Assembly (NCBI RefSeq): GCF_008365375.1
Contig: NZ_QOKW01000011.1
Span: 1 to 64,000 of the forward strand
Origin: Roseomonas genomospecies 6
GTDB taxonomy: Bacteria; Pseudomonadota; Alphaproteobacteria; Azospirillales; Azospirillaceae
DNA length: 64,000 nt
Direction of reading: 5' to 3'
Shown: positions 27,064-34,188 of the stretch, piece by piece
How the letters are laid out: each line of letters opens with the position of its first letter
How positions within the stretch are numbered: the stretch's first letter is position 1
Program-made: the position numbers and the translations under genes
The notes under the pieces: generated by a model
What the model saw: the letters and a program-made list of their open reading frames with translations, nothing else
Databases searched by the model: none
What the model was told of the DNA's origin: nothing

Positions 27064-27459
27064 ATGCTGGAGGCAGTCTTGGCCGAGCCGGGCGATGGCA
27101 TCGTCTACATCGTCGACGACGATGAGCCGGTGCGGGACTCGATGAAGGCGCTGCTTGAAGCCTGTGCCTTCGAAGTGCGCGACTACGCGTCGTGCCAGAG
27201 TTTCATCGATCAGTACGACGGGAGGCCGGCGGGCTGCCTCGTGCTCGACTTGCATCTGCCCGTCATGAGCGGTCTGGAGTTCATCGAGCGCTTCGGAGAG
27301 AGCCTCCACGGCCTGCCGGTCATCATGGTGTCGGGGCGCGGCGATCCCGCGACTTTCGCCCGCGCCCGGGAAGCCGGCGTGACCGCTTTCCTGGAGAAGC
27401 CGTTCGAAGAGGACCAACTCCTCGACGCCGTTCAGCGCCTGCTGCCGTCCGCGGCGTAA
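27064..27459 (+). CDS. Single-domain response regulator (FixJ-receiver-like)
   Basis: A 131-residue receiver with no output domain. The acidic pocket is VDDDEPVRDS, phospho-acceptor Asp62 is in LVLDLHLPVMSG, Thr/Ser is in VSGRGD and Lys in LEKPFEE. The sequence is of the FixJ subfamily. Like rhizobial FixT or a phosphate sink, it could compete for FixL phosphate or relay to another target; that is inference. It is preceded by an FNR/FixK-like box (26950) and sits between fixJ and fixK. Confidence 0.85.
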   Translation: MLEAVLAEPGDGIVYIVDDDEPVRDSMKALLEACAFEVRDYASCQSFIDQYDGRPAGCLVLDLHLPVMSGLEFIERFGESLHGLPVIMVSGRGDPATFARAREAGVTAFLEKPFEEDQLLDAVQRLLPSAA

Positions 27460-27477
27460 GGTCTCCGGCGCAGCCCC

Positions 27478-27537
27478 TACGCAAAGCCCCGCCCCCTACG
27501 CAAAGCCCCGTAGGTAGTCTTACGTACGCAAAGCCCC
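27478..27537. repeat. Three direct repeats of TACGCAAAGCCCC upstream of fixK
   Basis: Perfect 13-bp copies start at 27478, 27497 and 27525 (spacings 19 and 28 bp). The last two flank a GTAGGTAG/TTACGTAC inverted motif. Repeated sites ahead of a regulator gene suggest cooperative binding, or local duplications of a promoter segment. Confidence 0.75.
27510..27527. promoter_or_regulatory. Candidate FixJ-binding site in the fixK promoter
   Basis: GTAGGTAG-TC-TTACGTAC contains two opposed octamers. Each differs by one base from the published FixJ core GTAMGTAG (M is A or C). It lies about 120-138 bp before the fixK-type start at 27648. Assignment is by similarity and context only. Confidence 0.45.
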
Positions 27538-27647
27538 TTAGGTACAAGACCGAACTGCACAGGGTACCTCGGAGCGCATAACTTCGGCTCATCAAGCGGT
27601 TGCCCCACGGTGGGCGGGCCGCTTCCACGAAAGCCGAGGGTTCCGAC

Positions 27648-28373
27648 ATGCTCGCTCACACCGCCATCGCCGCCCAGCCGACGCGCGTTCTGCCCGGTCC
27701 CTTGGCCTCCGCGATGCCGATGCCGCGTGTCGCCCCGTCCCGCACCCCTACCACCACCAACGACATCGATCCGCTGGCCACCATCGCCCAGCTCCGGGTG
27801 TTCGACCGCGAGCAGGCCATCTTCGCCGAGGGCGAGGCCGCCGACGCCGTGTTCCGCGTGGTGGACGGCATGATCCGCCTCTACAAGCTGCTGCCGGACG
27901 GGCGCCGTCAGATCATCGGCTTTCTTCAGGCGGGCGACATGGTCGGGCTGGCCTTCGCCGACCGCTACCTCTATTCCGCCGAGGCGATCACCGCCTCCAC
28001 CGTCCAGCGCATCGCGCGCAGCCAGCTCGACGCGCTGCTGGACGCCCAGCCCGCGCTGGCCCGCCGGCTGCTGTCGGTGACCACCTCCGAACTGGTGGCG
28101 GCGCAGGACCAGATGCTGCTGCTGGGCCGCAAGTCGGCGCTGGAGAAGCTGGCCAGCTTCCTGCTGGCGCTCGGCCGCCGGGCCGGCGCGGGCCGGGCCA
28201 TCGCCCTGCCGATGAGCCGTTGCGACATCGCCGACCATCTGGGCCTGACCACGGAAACCGTGTCCCGCGGCTTCACCAAGCTGAAGACCTCGCGCCTGAT
28301 CCGCATCCTGGACGGCGGCCGGGTCGAGCTGCTGGACGCCGAAGCCCTGGCCGATCTGGCCGACTGCGCCTGA
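27648..28373 (+). CDS. fixK: Crp/Fnr-family regulator, FixK type
   Basis: A 241-residue Crp/Fnr regulator. A cNMP-fold domain (about residues 45-160) is followed by a winged helix with LGLTTETVSRGFTKLK. The E..SR residues of the recognition helix are those that read TTGAT half-sites. The N-terminal region lacks the cysteine cluster that holds the 4Fe-4S centre in Fnr, so it is FixK-like and does not sense O2 itself. The start at 27648 is preferred over a TTG at 27600. It lies downstream of fixLJ and a FixJ-like site. Expected targets include the FNR boxes at 26950 and 47350. Confidence 0.88.
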   Translation: MLAHTAIAAQPTRVLPGPLASAMPMPRVAPSRTPTTTNDIDPLATIAQLRVFDREQAIFAEGEAADAVFRVVDGMIRLYKLLPDGRRQIIGFLQAGDMVGLAFADRYLYSAEAITASTVQRIARSQLDALLDAQPALARRLLSVTTSELVAAQDQMLLLGRKSALEKLASFLLALGRRAGAGRAIALPMSRCDIADHLGLTTETVSRGFTKLKTSRLIRILDGGRVELLDAEALADLADCA

Positions 28374-28375
28374 TC

Positions 28376-28402
28376 CCGATCACAGCCCCCCGATCACAGC
28401 CC
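28376..28402. repeat. 13-bp direct repeat after fixK
   Basis: CCGATCACAGCCC occurs twice (28376-28388 and 28390-28402) separated by one base, immediately after the fixK stop. It probably arose by slippage. Confidence 0.5.
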
Positions 28403-28474
28403 TGACCAGGGAAATCCATCCGGCCGTCCGCAACGTATCCATACTTCCTTTGCGTTGCATTTGCAGGCCGACCC

Positions 28475-28849
28475 ATGGAGTCCGTTCCCCACATCCTCAT
28501 CGCCGAGGATGAACGCCTCGAAGCCCTGGCCCTGGCCGACACGCTGGAAGGCCAGGGGCTTCGCGTCACGCTCGCCCACGATGGGCTGGAAGCCGTCACC
28601 GCCCTGGATCGCAGCCCGGCGTCGCTGCTGATGACCGACCTGCGGATGCCGGTGATGGATGGGAACGAACTGATTCGCCGGACGCGGGCACAGCGGCCCA
28701 CCCTGCCCGTGATCGTCATGACCGCCGACAGCGGCGCCCTGCGCCATCCGGAATCGGACCGGCTGCGGGTGCTGCACAAGCCGTTCAGCCTCCACGCCGC
28801 GGTCGGCGCCATCCGCGCCATGCTCGACCGCGCCCAAAAACCCGATTAG
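28475..28849 (+). CDS. Single-domain response regulator (CheY-like)
   Basis: A 124-residue stand-alone receiver. The acidic pair is in AEDERLE, phospho-acceptor Asp55 is in MTDLRMPVMDG, the Thr is in MTADSG and the Lys in LHKPFS. It has no output domain and no adjacent kinase other than FixL. It is distinct in sequence from the receiver at 27064. Candidate roles are phosphotransfer or protein-protein signalling in the same low-oxygen circuit. Confidence 0.85.
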   Translation: MESVPHILIAEDERLEALALADTLEGQGLRVTLAHDGLEAVTALDRSPASLLMTDLRMPVMDGNELIRRTRAQRPTLPVIVMTADSGALRHPESDRLRVLHKPFSLHAAVGAIRAMLDRAQKPD

Positions 28850-28857
28850 GGGCCGGG

Positions 28858-29040
28858 TCAGCCTTCGTCCTTGGGACCGGCGTTGCGGGGCGGGGGCTCG
28901 ATCACCGGCCCGACCTTCACGCTGCGGGCGGACAGAGGCACGATGTCCCCGATCGGCATGAAGGACCCGTCGGCCAATTGCTGCGCCGGTTCCCACCGCC
29001 CATCGACCTTGATCCAGCGATAAACGCTGCTGTTGCTCAT
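28858..29040 (-). CDS. Small hypothetical protein, 60 residues
   Basis: Not recognised. The peptide starts MSNSSVYRWIKVDGRW and contains alternating short beta-like segments (QLADGSFMPIGDIVPLSARSV region) with a Pro/Arg-rich end. It begins 17 bp beyond the T-rich side of the terminator that follows the HU gene, on the same strand. It has a modest GGTGA ribosome site. It could be expressed by read-through from the HU gene or from its own promoter. Its good codon usage favours a real gene. Confidence 0.55.
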   Translation of the reverse strand: MSNSSVYRWIKVDGRWEPAQQLADGSFMPIGDIVPLSARSVKVGPVIEPPPRNAGPKDEG

Positions 29041-29057
29041 GAATTCACCAAAAGGAT

Positions 29058-29091
29058 AGGAAAAGGAAAGGGGCGGCGTTACCGCCGCCCC
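29058..29091 (-). terminator. Terminator after the first HU gene
   Basis: GGGGCGGCG (29070-29078) and CGCCGCCCC (29083-29091) form a 9-bp stem with a TTAC loop. On the minus strand it is followed by CTTTCCTTTTCC, a U-rich tract. It lies about 35 bp past the HU stop. Confidence 0.65.
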
Positions 29092-29125
29092 TCCATCCCT
29101 TGCAGGATCGGCCCTTGCGGCAGGC

Positions 29126-29410
29126 TCACTCGGCCTTGCCGTTGACGGCGTCCTTGAGGGCCTTGCCGGCGGAGAACTTCGGCGCCTTGGAGGCGGCGAT
29201 CTTGATCTCCGCACCGGTCTGCGGGTTGCGGCCCGTGCGCTCGCCGCGCTCGGCGATCTCGAATTGGCCGAAGCCCGGCAGCTTGACCGTCTCCCCCTTG
29301 ACCAGCGCGTCCTGCAGGCTCTCCAGAACCGCGTCCAGCGCCTTGCCGGCATCCGCCTTGGTGCCGCCCAGCTTGCCGGCGATCGCGTCGATGAGATCGG
29401 CCTTCGTCAT
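29126..29410 (-). CDS. HU-family DNA-binding protein, copy 1
   Basis: A 94-residue HU/IHF-fold protein. The dimerising helices are in MTKADLIDAIAGKLGGTK, and the DNA-arm contains GRNPQTGAEIKIAASKAP with the intercalating-proline region NPQTG. The C-terminus is FSAGKALKDAVNGKAE. It has AAGGGGAGTAGGGA ahead of the ATG. The protein is identical to that encoded at 39369, and the surrounding DNA is almost the same. It packages the nucleoid and bends DNA; there is nothing here to separate HU-alpha from HU-beta. Confidence 0.95.
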   Translation of the reverse strand: MTKADLIDAIAGKLGGTKADAGKALDAVLESLQDALVKGETVKLPGFGQFEIAERGERTGRNPQTGAEIKIAASKAPKFSAGKALKDAVNGKAE

Positions 29411-29476
29411 TCCCTACTCCCCTTGTTCATGGCGGAACCCCAGCATCCTCCAGGGCTCCAGGCGCTTCTGACCTAC
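29128..29476. repeat. Direct repeat, left copy (HU gene plus leader)
   Basis: This 349-bp segment matches 39371-39719 without gaps and with four mismatches. One mismatch is a synonymous CAA/CAG change in the gene and three are in the leader. Both copies have the same orientation. Similarity ends abruptly at the stop codon (TGA here, TAA in the other) on one side and 66 bp upstream of the start codon on the other. Confidence 0.95.
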
Positions 29477-29585
29477 TCCGCCCTGCGTCCGTGCGCAAGC
29501 CCATCCCGCGCCGAATTTTTCCCCCGGCACGGATTAAGCCGGAGCATGATCCGTATGCCAGGATGTTAGGAACCAATCAGGGACG

Positions 29586-30122
29586 GTGATGAGAGACGAG
29601 CTGGGACAGCATTTGGACGTTCTGCGACGCTACGCCCTGGTCCTGATGCGCGACCCCGACCAAGCCGAGGATCTTGTCCAGGAGGCGCTCGTCAAGGCCA
29701 TCGAAGGGGCGTCCTCCTTCACGGATGGGCGCGACCTGCGAAAGTGGCTGCTCGCCATCGTCCACAACACCTTCGTGGACCGCTGGCGGCGCCAGCAGGC
29801 CGAACGCCAGGCGACCGGCGAACTCATCTCCATGGCGGAGGAAGGCTCTCCGCCGGCGCAGATGAGTCACGTCCATCTGGGCCAGACCATCGCGGCCCTG
29901 ATGACCCTGCCGGTCGAACAGCGGGAGGCGCTGGTGCTCGTGGCGCTCGACGGCATGTCCTACCGGGACGCCGCCGAATGCCTGGGAATCCCCGTGGGCA
30001 CGCTGATGTCCCGCCTGGGCCGCGCGCGCGACGCGCTGCGGGCCAAGACGGGCGGCGGACGGCAGCCCGCATCAGATCAATCGGACCGGGATCAGCGCCC
30101 CCCGTTGCGCGTGGTGAAATAG
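29586..30122 (+). CDS. ECF-family RNA polymerase sigma factor
   Basis: A 178-residue group 4 sigma factor. Sigma region 2 (about residues 10-75; RDPDQAEDLVQEALVKA, then RDLRKWLLAIVHNTFVDRWRR) and region 4 (about 105-160; LPVEQREALVLVALDGMSYRDAA and GTLMSRLGRARDAL) are present. GTG at 29586 and ATG at 29589 are alternative starts. The anti-sigma gene follows 2 bp after the stop, so the two are co-transcribed. I cannot see a matching autoregulated promoter in front of it. The target regulon is unknown. Confidence 0.92.
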   Translation: MMRDELGQHLDVLRRYALVLMRDPDQAEDLVQEALVKAIEGASSFTDGRDLRKWLLAIVHNTFVDRWRRQQAERQATGELISMAEEGSPPAQMSHVHLGQTIAALMTLPVEQREALVLVALDGMSYRDAAECLGIPVGTLMSRLGRARDALRAKTGGGRQPASDQSDRDQRPPLRVVK

Positions 30123-30124
30123 CG

Positions 30125-30997
30125 ATGAACGAACCGATCAGCGACATCGACCTGAACGCCTATGTGGATGGCGAACTCGACGCGCAGCGCCGCATCGAGG
30201 TCGAGGCCTACCTGGAGTCGAATCCGGGAGTTGCCGCGCGCGTCATGCACGACATGCGTGTGCGTGACGAAATCCGGCTGTTCATGTCCGGCCCGGCCGT
30301 GGAGAAGGCGGCACCGGGAATGGCCTCCCCCGAACCGGTGGCCTCCCCCCAGCCGGCGGTGGGCGTCAACGGGCCGCTGCCGCGGCGCAAGCAGTGGGGT
30401 GCCCTGTGGCGCCGTCCGGCGGCGGAGCTGATGAACCGGGCGCGGGCGCGCGCTGCATCGGGGTCCGGCCGCGGGCGGCAGACGGTGGCGGCGCTGTGCC
30501 TCGTCGGGCTCGGCTGGACGGCGCATGGCGCGGTGTCCTCCATTTCCGTCAACCCCGTCGCGACCGCCCACGCGGCCACCCACTACATCACCATCGCGGC
30601 GCAAACCCACCAGCAGGCGCTGCACAGCGGGATCGACTTCAAGCCCTTCGCCGAAGCGGCCAGTTCCCTGGTGAACCGCCTGTCCTCCCACAATCCGGAG
30701 GTGGCGGTGCCCATCCCGCAGCTCGACATCGGGCAATCGCCGGACGGGCTGCGCACGGTGGCGTGGGACGGCGGGGTCGCGGTGCAGGCGGCCTATCGCC
30801 ACGGCGGACCCGGCCTCATCACGCTGTTCGCCAGCGAAGTGGACCGCTTCGCCGTGACCGAACCCCAGGCGGAGCGGATCGGCAACGTCTCGGTCGCCTA
30901 CTGGCAGGTCGGGACGACGGTCTACGCGCTGTGCGGCGAACAGCCGGAAAAGGAAATCCTGGCCCACGCCCGCGACGCCCGCATGGCGTGGTTCTGA
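30125..30997 (+). CDS. Membrane-anchored anti-sigma factor
   Basis: A 290-residue protein. Its N-terminus (ISDIDLNAYVDGELDAQRR, then VEAYLESNPGVAARV) is the anti-sigma domain typical of RsiW-like proteins. It lacks the HxxxCxxC zinc motif: the segment reads VMHDMRVRDEIRLF. A Pro-rich linker leads to one transmembrane helix (about residues 119-140), then a periplasmic domain to the end (GEQPEKEILAHARDARMAWF). It starts 2 bp after the sigma gene and should hold that sigma factor at the membrane until an envelope signal releases it. Confidence 0.82.
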   Translation: MNEPISDIDLNAYVDGELDAQRRIEVEAYLESNPGVAARVMHDMRVRDEIRLFMSGPAVEKAAPGMASPEPVASPQPAVGVNGPLPRRKQWGALWRRPAAELMNRARARAASGSGRGRQTVAALCLVGLGWTAHGAVSSISVNPVATAHAATHYITIAAQTHQQALHSGIDFKPFAEAASSLVNRLSSHNPEVAVPIPQLDIGQSPDGLRTVAWDGGVAVQAAYRHGGPGLITLFASEVDRFAVTEPQAERIGNVSVAYWQVGTTVYALCGEQPEKEILAHARDARMAWF

Positions 30998-31043
30998 ACC
31001 AAGCATTTTGATTATTGAAGCATCCGAAGGACATGGTGAGACA

Positions 31044-31766
31044 ATGAGCGGACCCTTCTACGGCAACCAATTCGGCACCGCCGCGCCGGCCTATGGCGCG
31101 GCGTTCGACGAGGGCCTGCGCAAGCACATGCTGCGGGTCTACAACTTCATGATGCTTGGGCTGGGCGTGACCGGCCTCGTGGCGTTCTTCGTGGCGAGCA
31201 CGCCGGCGCTGTACGTGCCGATCTTCACCACGCCGCTGAAGTGGGTGGTGATGCTGGCGCCGCTGGCCTTCATCATGGTTCTGTCCTGGCGCTTCCACGC
31301 GATGTCGGCCAGCGCCCTGCAGGGGCTGTTCTGGGCCTTCTGCGCGGTGATGGGCGTGTCGATGGCGTCGATCTTCCTGGTCTTCACCGGGGCCAGCGTG
31401 GCGCGGGTGTTCTTCATCACCGCGGCGATGTTCGCGGCGATGAGCCTGTGGGGCTACACCACCAAGGCCGACCTGTCGAAGATGGGCTCGTTCCTGATGA
31501 TGGGCCTGATCGGCATCGTCATCGCCAGCCTGGTCAACATCTTCGTCGGCTCCAGCGCGCTGCAGTTCGCCATCTCGGTGATCGGCGTGGTGATCTTCAC
31601 CGGCCTGACCGCCTACGACACCCAGCGCATCAAGGAAGAGTACGCCGAGGGCTACGGCCACGAGGGCAACACCAAGCTCGCCGTCATGGGCGCCCTCTCG
31701 CTCTACCTGAACTTCATCAACCTCTTCCAGATGCTCATGCAGCTCATGGGGCAGCGCGAGGAGTAA
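31044..31766 (+). CDS. Bax inhibitor-1/YccA family membrane protein
   Basis: A 240-residue protein with seven hydrophobic helices, beginning after an N-terminal Gly/Ala-rich tail (LRKHMLRVYNFMMLGLGVTG). The C-terminal signature TAYDTQRIKEEY and GALSLYLNFINLFQMLMQLMG is typical of bacterial BI-1 proteins, which act as pH-sensitive calcium leak channels in the known bacterial case. The start at 31044 is chosen over 31008 because the family begins close to this sequence. It is a single gene with its own terminator at 31798. Confidence 0.93.
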   Translation: MSGPFYGNQFGTAAPAYGAAFDEGLRKHMLRVYNFMMLGLGVTGLVAFFVASTPALYVPIFTTPLKWVVMLAPLAFIMVLSWRFHAMSASALQGLFWAFCAVMGVSMASIFLVFTGASVARVFFITAAMFAAMSLWGYTTKADLSKMGSFLMMGLIGIVIASLVNIFVGSSALQFAISVIGVVIFTGLTAYDTQRIKEEYAEGYGHEGNTKLAVMGALSLYLNFINLFQMLMQLMGQREE

Positions 31767-31797
31767 GGGCGGCACCGTTATCCGCATTGCCGTCATG

Positions 31798-31832
31798 GGG
31801 CCGGCCGCGTCACGCGGCCGGCCCTTTTCGTT
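31798..31832 (+). terminator. Rho-independent terminator after the BI-1 gene
   Basis: GGGCCGGCCGCGT (31798-31810) pairs with ACGCGGCCGGCCC (31812-31824), a 13-bp stem, followed by TTTTCGTTT. It lies 31 bp after the stop codon. Confidence 0.85.
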
Positions 31833-31846
31833 TCAGGCTTTCGTTT

Positions 31847-32332
31847 TTAGGGCTTGCCCGCTTCGCCCGCCTTGGGCGCCTGCTCGACCGAGACGATGTG
31901 CAGGGAGTTGTTGAGGAAGGAGCAGGCCGCCTCCGGTGCCGCCTGCAAGGCCGGGTCGAAGGCGTAGGGCCGCGGCGAACGGCCGCTCCCCGTCCCGGCC
32001 CAGGCCGCCTCGATGCCCGGCCCCGTCACCCGCGACGTCCAGGGCGCCCCCGTGAAGACCCCCGGGGTCGATTCCTCCGCCCACAGCCACAGCACGCGGG
32101 TCCCCGCCGGCTGCGGCTGCGTGAAGGAGTACAGAATGCGCTCGCAGGTCTGCCGGTCCATGTTGTGGATGGCCCGCTCGACCACCGCATTCTCCGCCCG
32201 CGGCGTCCATCGGGACAGGAGAAGCGAGCCCAGGAGCACGCTGACCGCCACGCCGCCCAGCGAGCAGGCGGCCACCAGCCGGAAACTGCCGTCGTCCTTC
32301 TCCATGCGCCGCCCAATCCTTCGATCGTCCAT
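31847..32332 (-). CDS. Hypothetical membrane-anchored protein
   Basis: Not recognised. The 161-residue product starting at 32332 (MDDRRIGRRMEKDD) has one N-terminal transmembrane helix (about residues 17-38, LVAACSLGGVAVSVLLGSLLL). A predicted periplasmic domain follows, with conserved-looking CERILYSF and LWLWAEEST stretches and a C-terminal SFLNNSLHIVS. A second start at 32305 is possible; the frame is open upstream but overlaps a poor start context. It is a single-pass protein of unknown role, convergent with the BI-1 gene and downstream of the OxlT-like gene on the same strand. Confidence 0.6.
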   Translation of the reverse strand: MDDRRIGRRMEKDDGSFRLVAACSLGGVAVSVLLGSLLLSRWTPRAENAVVERAIHNMDRQTCERILYSFTQPQPAGTRVLWLWAEESTPGVFTGAPWTSRVTGPGIEAAWAGTGSGRSPRPYAFDPALQAAPEAACSFLNNSLHIVSVEQAPKAGEAGKP

Positions 32333-32444
32333 GCCCCCTCCACCGCATGATCCAGAACCGTGCCTTGACCGCAGGACCGCCCGCAACGGCGAAAAGGGGG
32401 CCACGCGCGTGGCCCCCCTTCGGTCGGTTCCGCCGGAGCGGAGG

Positions 32445-33779
32445 TTACGGGCTGGCTGCCGCGGTGGCCGGACCCGTGCTGCCCTGCTGGGCGGCGAGGA
32501 GTTCGGCGTTGCGGGCATGGTGCTTGCGCAGCATGGGTTTCAGGACCGCGATGGCGCAGAAGGCGGCGATCAAGTCCATGGTGGCGCAGATGTAGAGCAC
32601 GGTCGCCCAGGTGCCGGTGGCTTCCATCAGCAGGTTGCCCAGCGGGACCAGCAGGGCCGCGATGCCCTTGGCGCAGTACAGCACGCCGTAGATCTTGGCC
32701 GCATGCTTGGTGCCGAAGGTGTCGGCCGAGGTCGCGCTGAACAGGCTGTACACTTCGCCCCAGGCCAGGAACACCAGGCCCGACAGGATCAGGAACATGA
32801 TCGGGTCGTGGCCGAAGCGGCTGAGCATCAGGATGCCGATGCCTTCGAAGGTGAAGGCGATGAACATCGTCGCTTCACGGCCGATGTGGTCGGAGATGAA
32901 GCCGAACAGCGGACGGGAGATGCCGTTCATCACGCGGTCGAGCATCAGCGCGAAGGGCAGAGCCGCCATGGTGATGCCGAACAGGCTGATCGGGGCTTCC
33001 TTGACGCCCAGATCGTGGGCGATCACGCCGAGCTGGGCCACCGCCATCAGGCCGCCCGACACCGTGCAGATGAACATCACCATCATGACCCAGAACACCG
33101 GGGTCTGCAGGGCTTCCTTCAGCGTGTAGTCGCGGCGGGACTGCAGGACCTTGGTCGAGGCCTTGACCTGATCCTTTTGCGGGGCGCGCAGGAAGAAGGC
33201 GGCGCACAGGATGATCGCGCCCTGCAGCAGGCCGAACCAGAAGAAGGTCGCCTGATAGCCCGAGGAGTGGATCATGTTGGCGATCGGCAGGATGGTCAGG
33301 GCCGAGCCGGCGCCGTAGCCGCCCGCGGTCAGGCCGACGGCCAGGCCGCGCTTGTCGGGGAACCACTTCAGGGCGCTGTTGACGCAGGTGGCGTAGACGC
33401 AGCCGACGCCGACGCCGCCGATGGCCGAACCGAAATAGAGCATGCCGAGCGAGCCGGCGTAGCTGTCGATGATCCAGGACAGCCCGGTCATCACGCCGCC
33501 GAAGGCGACGATGACGCGGGGGCCGTAACGGTCGATGAAGTAGCCTTCGATGGGGGTCAGCCAAGTCTGGACGACGACGAAGACGGTGAAGGCGGTCTGG
33601 ATCGAGGCGCGGGTCCAGCCATGCGTGGCCTGGATCTCCGGGACGAACAGCGTCCAGGCATACTGGATGTTCGCCGCCGCCACCATGCAGACGATGCCGA
33701 CGACGATCTGCATCCAGCGCGCGCCCTCGGAAATGGGCGCCTTCGAGCCGCCAGGCGGTGCGGCGATGGACTGACTCAT
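32445..33779 (-). CDS. MFS transporter, oxalate/formate antiporter (OxlT)-like
   Basis: A 444-residue major facilitator with twelve predicted helices. The start at 33779 (MSQSIAAPPGG) follows GGGGAGGAAG. The N-terminal half has NIQYAWTLFVPEIQATHGW and EGYFIDRYGPRVI, characteristic of the OFA (oxalate:formate antiporter) subfamily. Helix 11 has EVYSLFSATSADTFGTKHA with a lysine in the position region used for oxalate binding in OxlT. The usual partners frc and oxc are not in the window, so the substrate could be another dicarboxylate or monocarboxylate. The promoter carries the palindrome at 33944. Confidence 0.86.
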   Translation of the reverse strand: MSQSIAAPPGGSKAPISEGARWMQIVVGIVCMVAAANIQYAWTLFVPEIQATHGWTRASIQTAFTVFVVVQTWLTPIEGYFIDRYGPRVIVAFGGVMTGLSWIIDSYAGSLGMLYFGSAIGGVGVGCVYATCVNSALKWFPDKRGLAVGLTAGGYGAGSALTILPIANMIHSSGYQATFFWFGLLQGAIILCAAFFLRAPQKDQVKASTKVLQSRRDYTLKEALQTPVFWVMMVMFICTVSGGLMAVAQLGVIAHDLGVKEAPISLFGITMAALPFALMLDRVMNGISRPLFGFISDHIGREATMFIAFTFEGIGILMLSRFGHDPIMFLILSGLVFLAWGEVYSLFSATSADTFGTKHAAKIYGVLYCAKGIAALLVPLGNLLMEATGTWATVLYICATMDLIAAFCAIAVLKPMLRKHHARNAELLAAQQGSTGPATAAASP

Positions 33780-34092
33780 TACTCTTCCTCCCCAATGCGG
33801 TGATCGAACGTTTCGTTTCAGCCGGGCGGGGCCGATGGTCGTTGTTCGCATTGCCTTTTTTTGGGGGCTTGCGTGCCCTTCGCGTCTTGGCGAAGCCACC
33901 GGCGCCGCCTCTTGGGGAGGCTTGGTGTTTCGCATTCAGTACTTGGTATACCACACAATCCGCGAAACGCAAGATGCCATATTCGGGAATCAGAGCACGA
34001 TAATCCCTTCCAGCGCACAAAAAGTTCTGGATAGGACACATCATCCGAACTATCGGGCGACACCCGACTTCCGTACTATACCTCGCAAGCAC
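33780..34092. other. Non-coding gap upstream of the OxlT-like gene
   Basis: Apart from the ribosome-binding site and the promoter/palindrome at 33944-33972, I see no gene or structure here. Base composition is lower in GC than the surrounding genes. Confidence 0.5.
33944..33972 (-). promoter_or_regulatory. Promoter of the OxlT-like gene overlapped by a TGGTATACCA palindrome
   Basis: On the minus strand TTGCGT (33967-33972) and TATACC (33945-33950) are spaced by 16 bp. The -10 lies within the perfect 10-bp palindrome TGGTATACCA (33944-33953). The symmetry resembles GntR-type operators and would place a repressor across the -10. The start codon is about 165 bp downstream, so the 5' leader would be long. 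Confidence 0.45.
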
Positions 34093-34188
34093 GAAAAAAA
34101 GGCCGCGCCAAAGCAGGCGCGGCCTCGAAAAGAGTTCGCTTCACTTACGATCACAACAGTGGAGAAGCCGTTACACCAAAAACGGCTG
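34093..34188 (-). ncRNA. Candidate small RNA with own promoter and terminator
   Basis: On the minus strand a promoter (-35 TTGCCG at 34216-34221, -10 TAAGAT at 34194-34199, 16-bp spacer) would start transcription near 34188. The RNA would begin with a stem AGCCGTT/AACGGCT (34166-34187) and continue through an unpaired linker of about 40 nt. It would end in a terminator stem GGCCGCGCC/GGCGCGGCC with seven T residues (34094-34125). Its length is about 95 nt. No open frame with a start codon fits. It lies between the nap operon and the OxlT-like gene, antisense to neither. It does not match a family I can name. Confidence 0.6.
34094..34125 (-). terminator. Strong minus-strand terminator of the candidate small RNA
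   Basis: AGGCCGCGCC (34100-34109) pairs with GGCGCGGCCT (34116-34125) around a 6-base loop. On the minus strand it is followed by TTTTTTT then CG. No protein gene ends just upstream of it, which is the main reason to infer an RNA gene. Confidence 0.85.
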
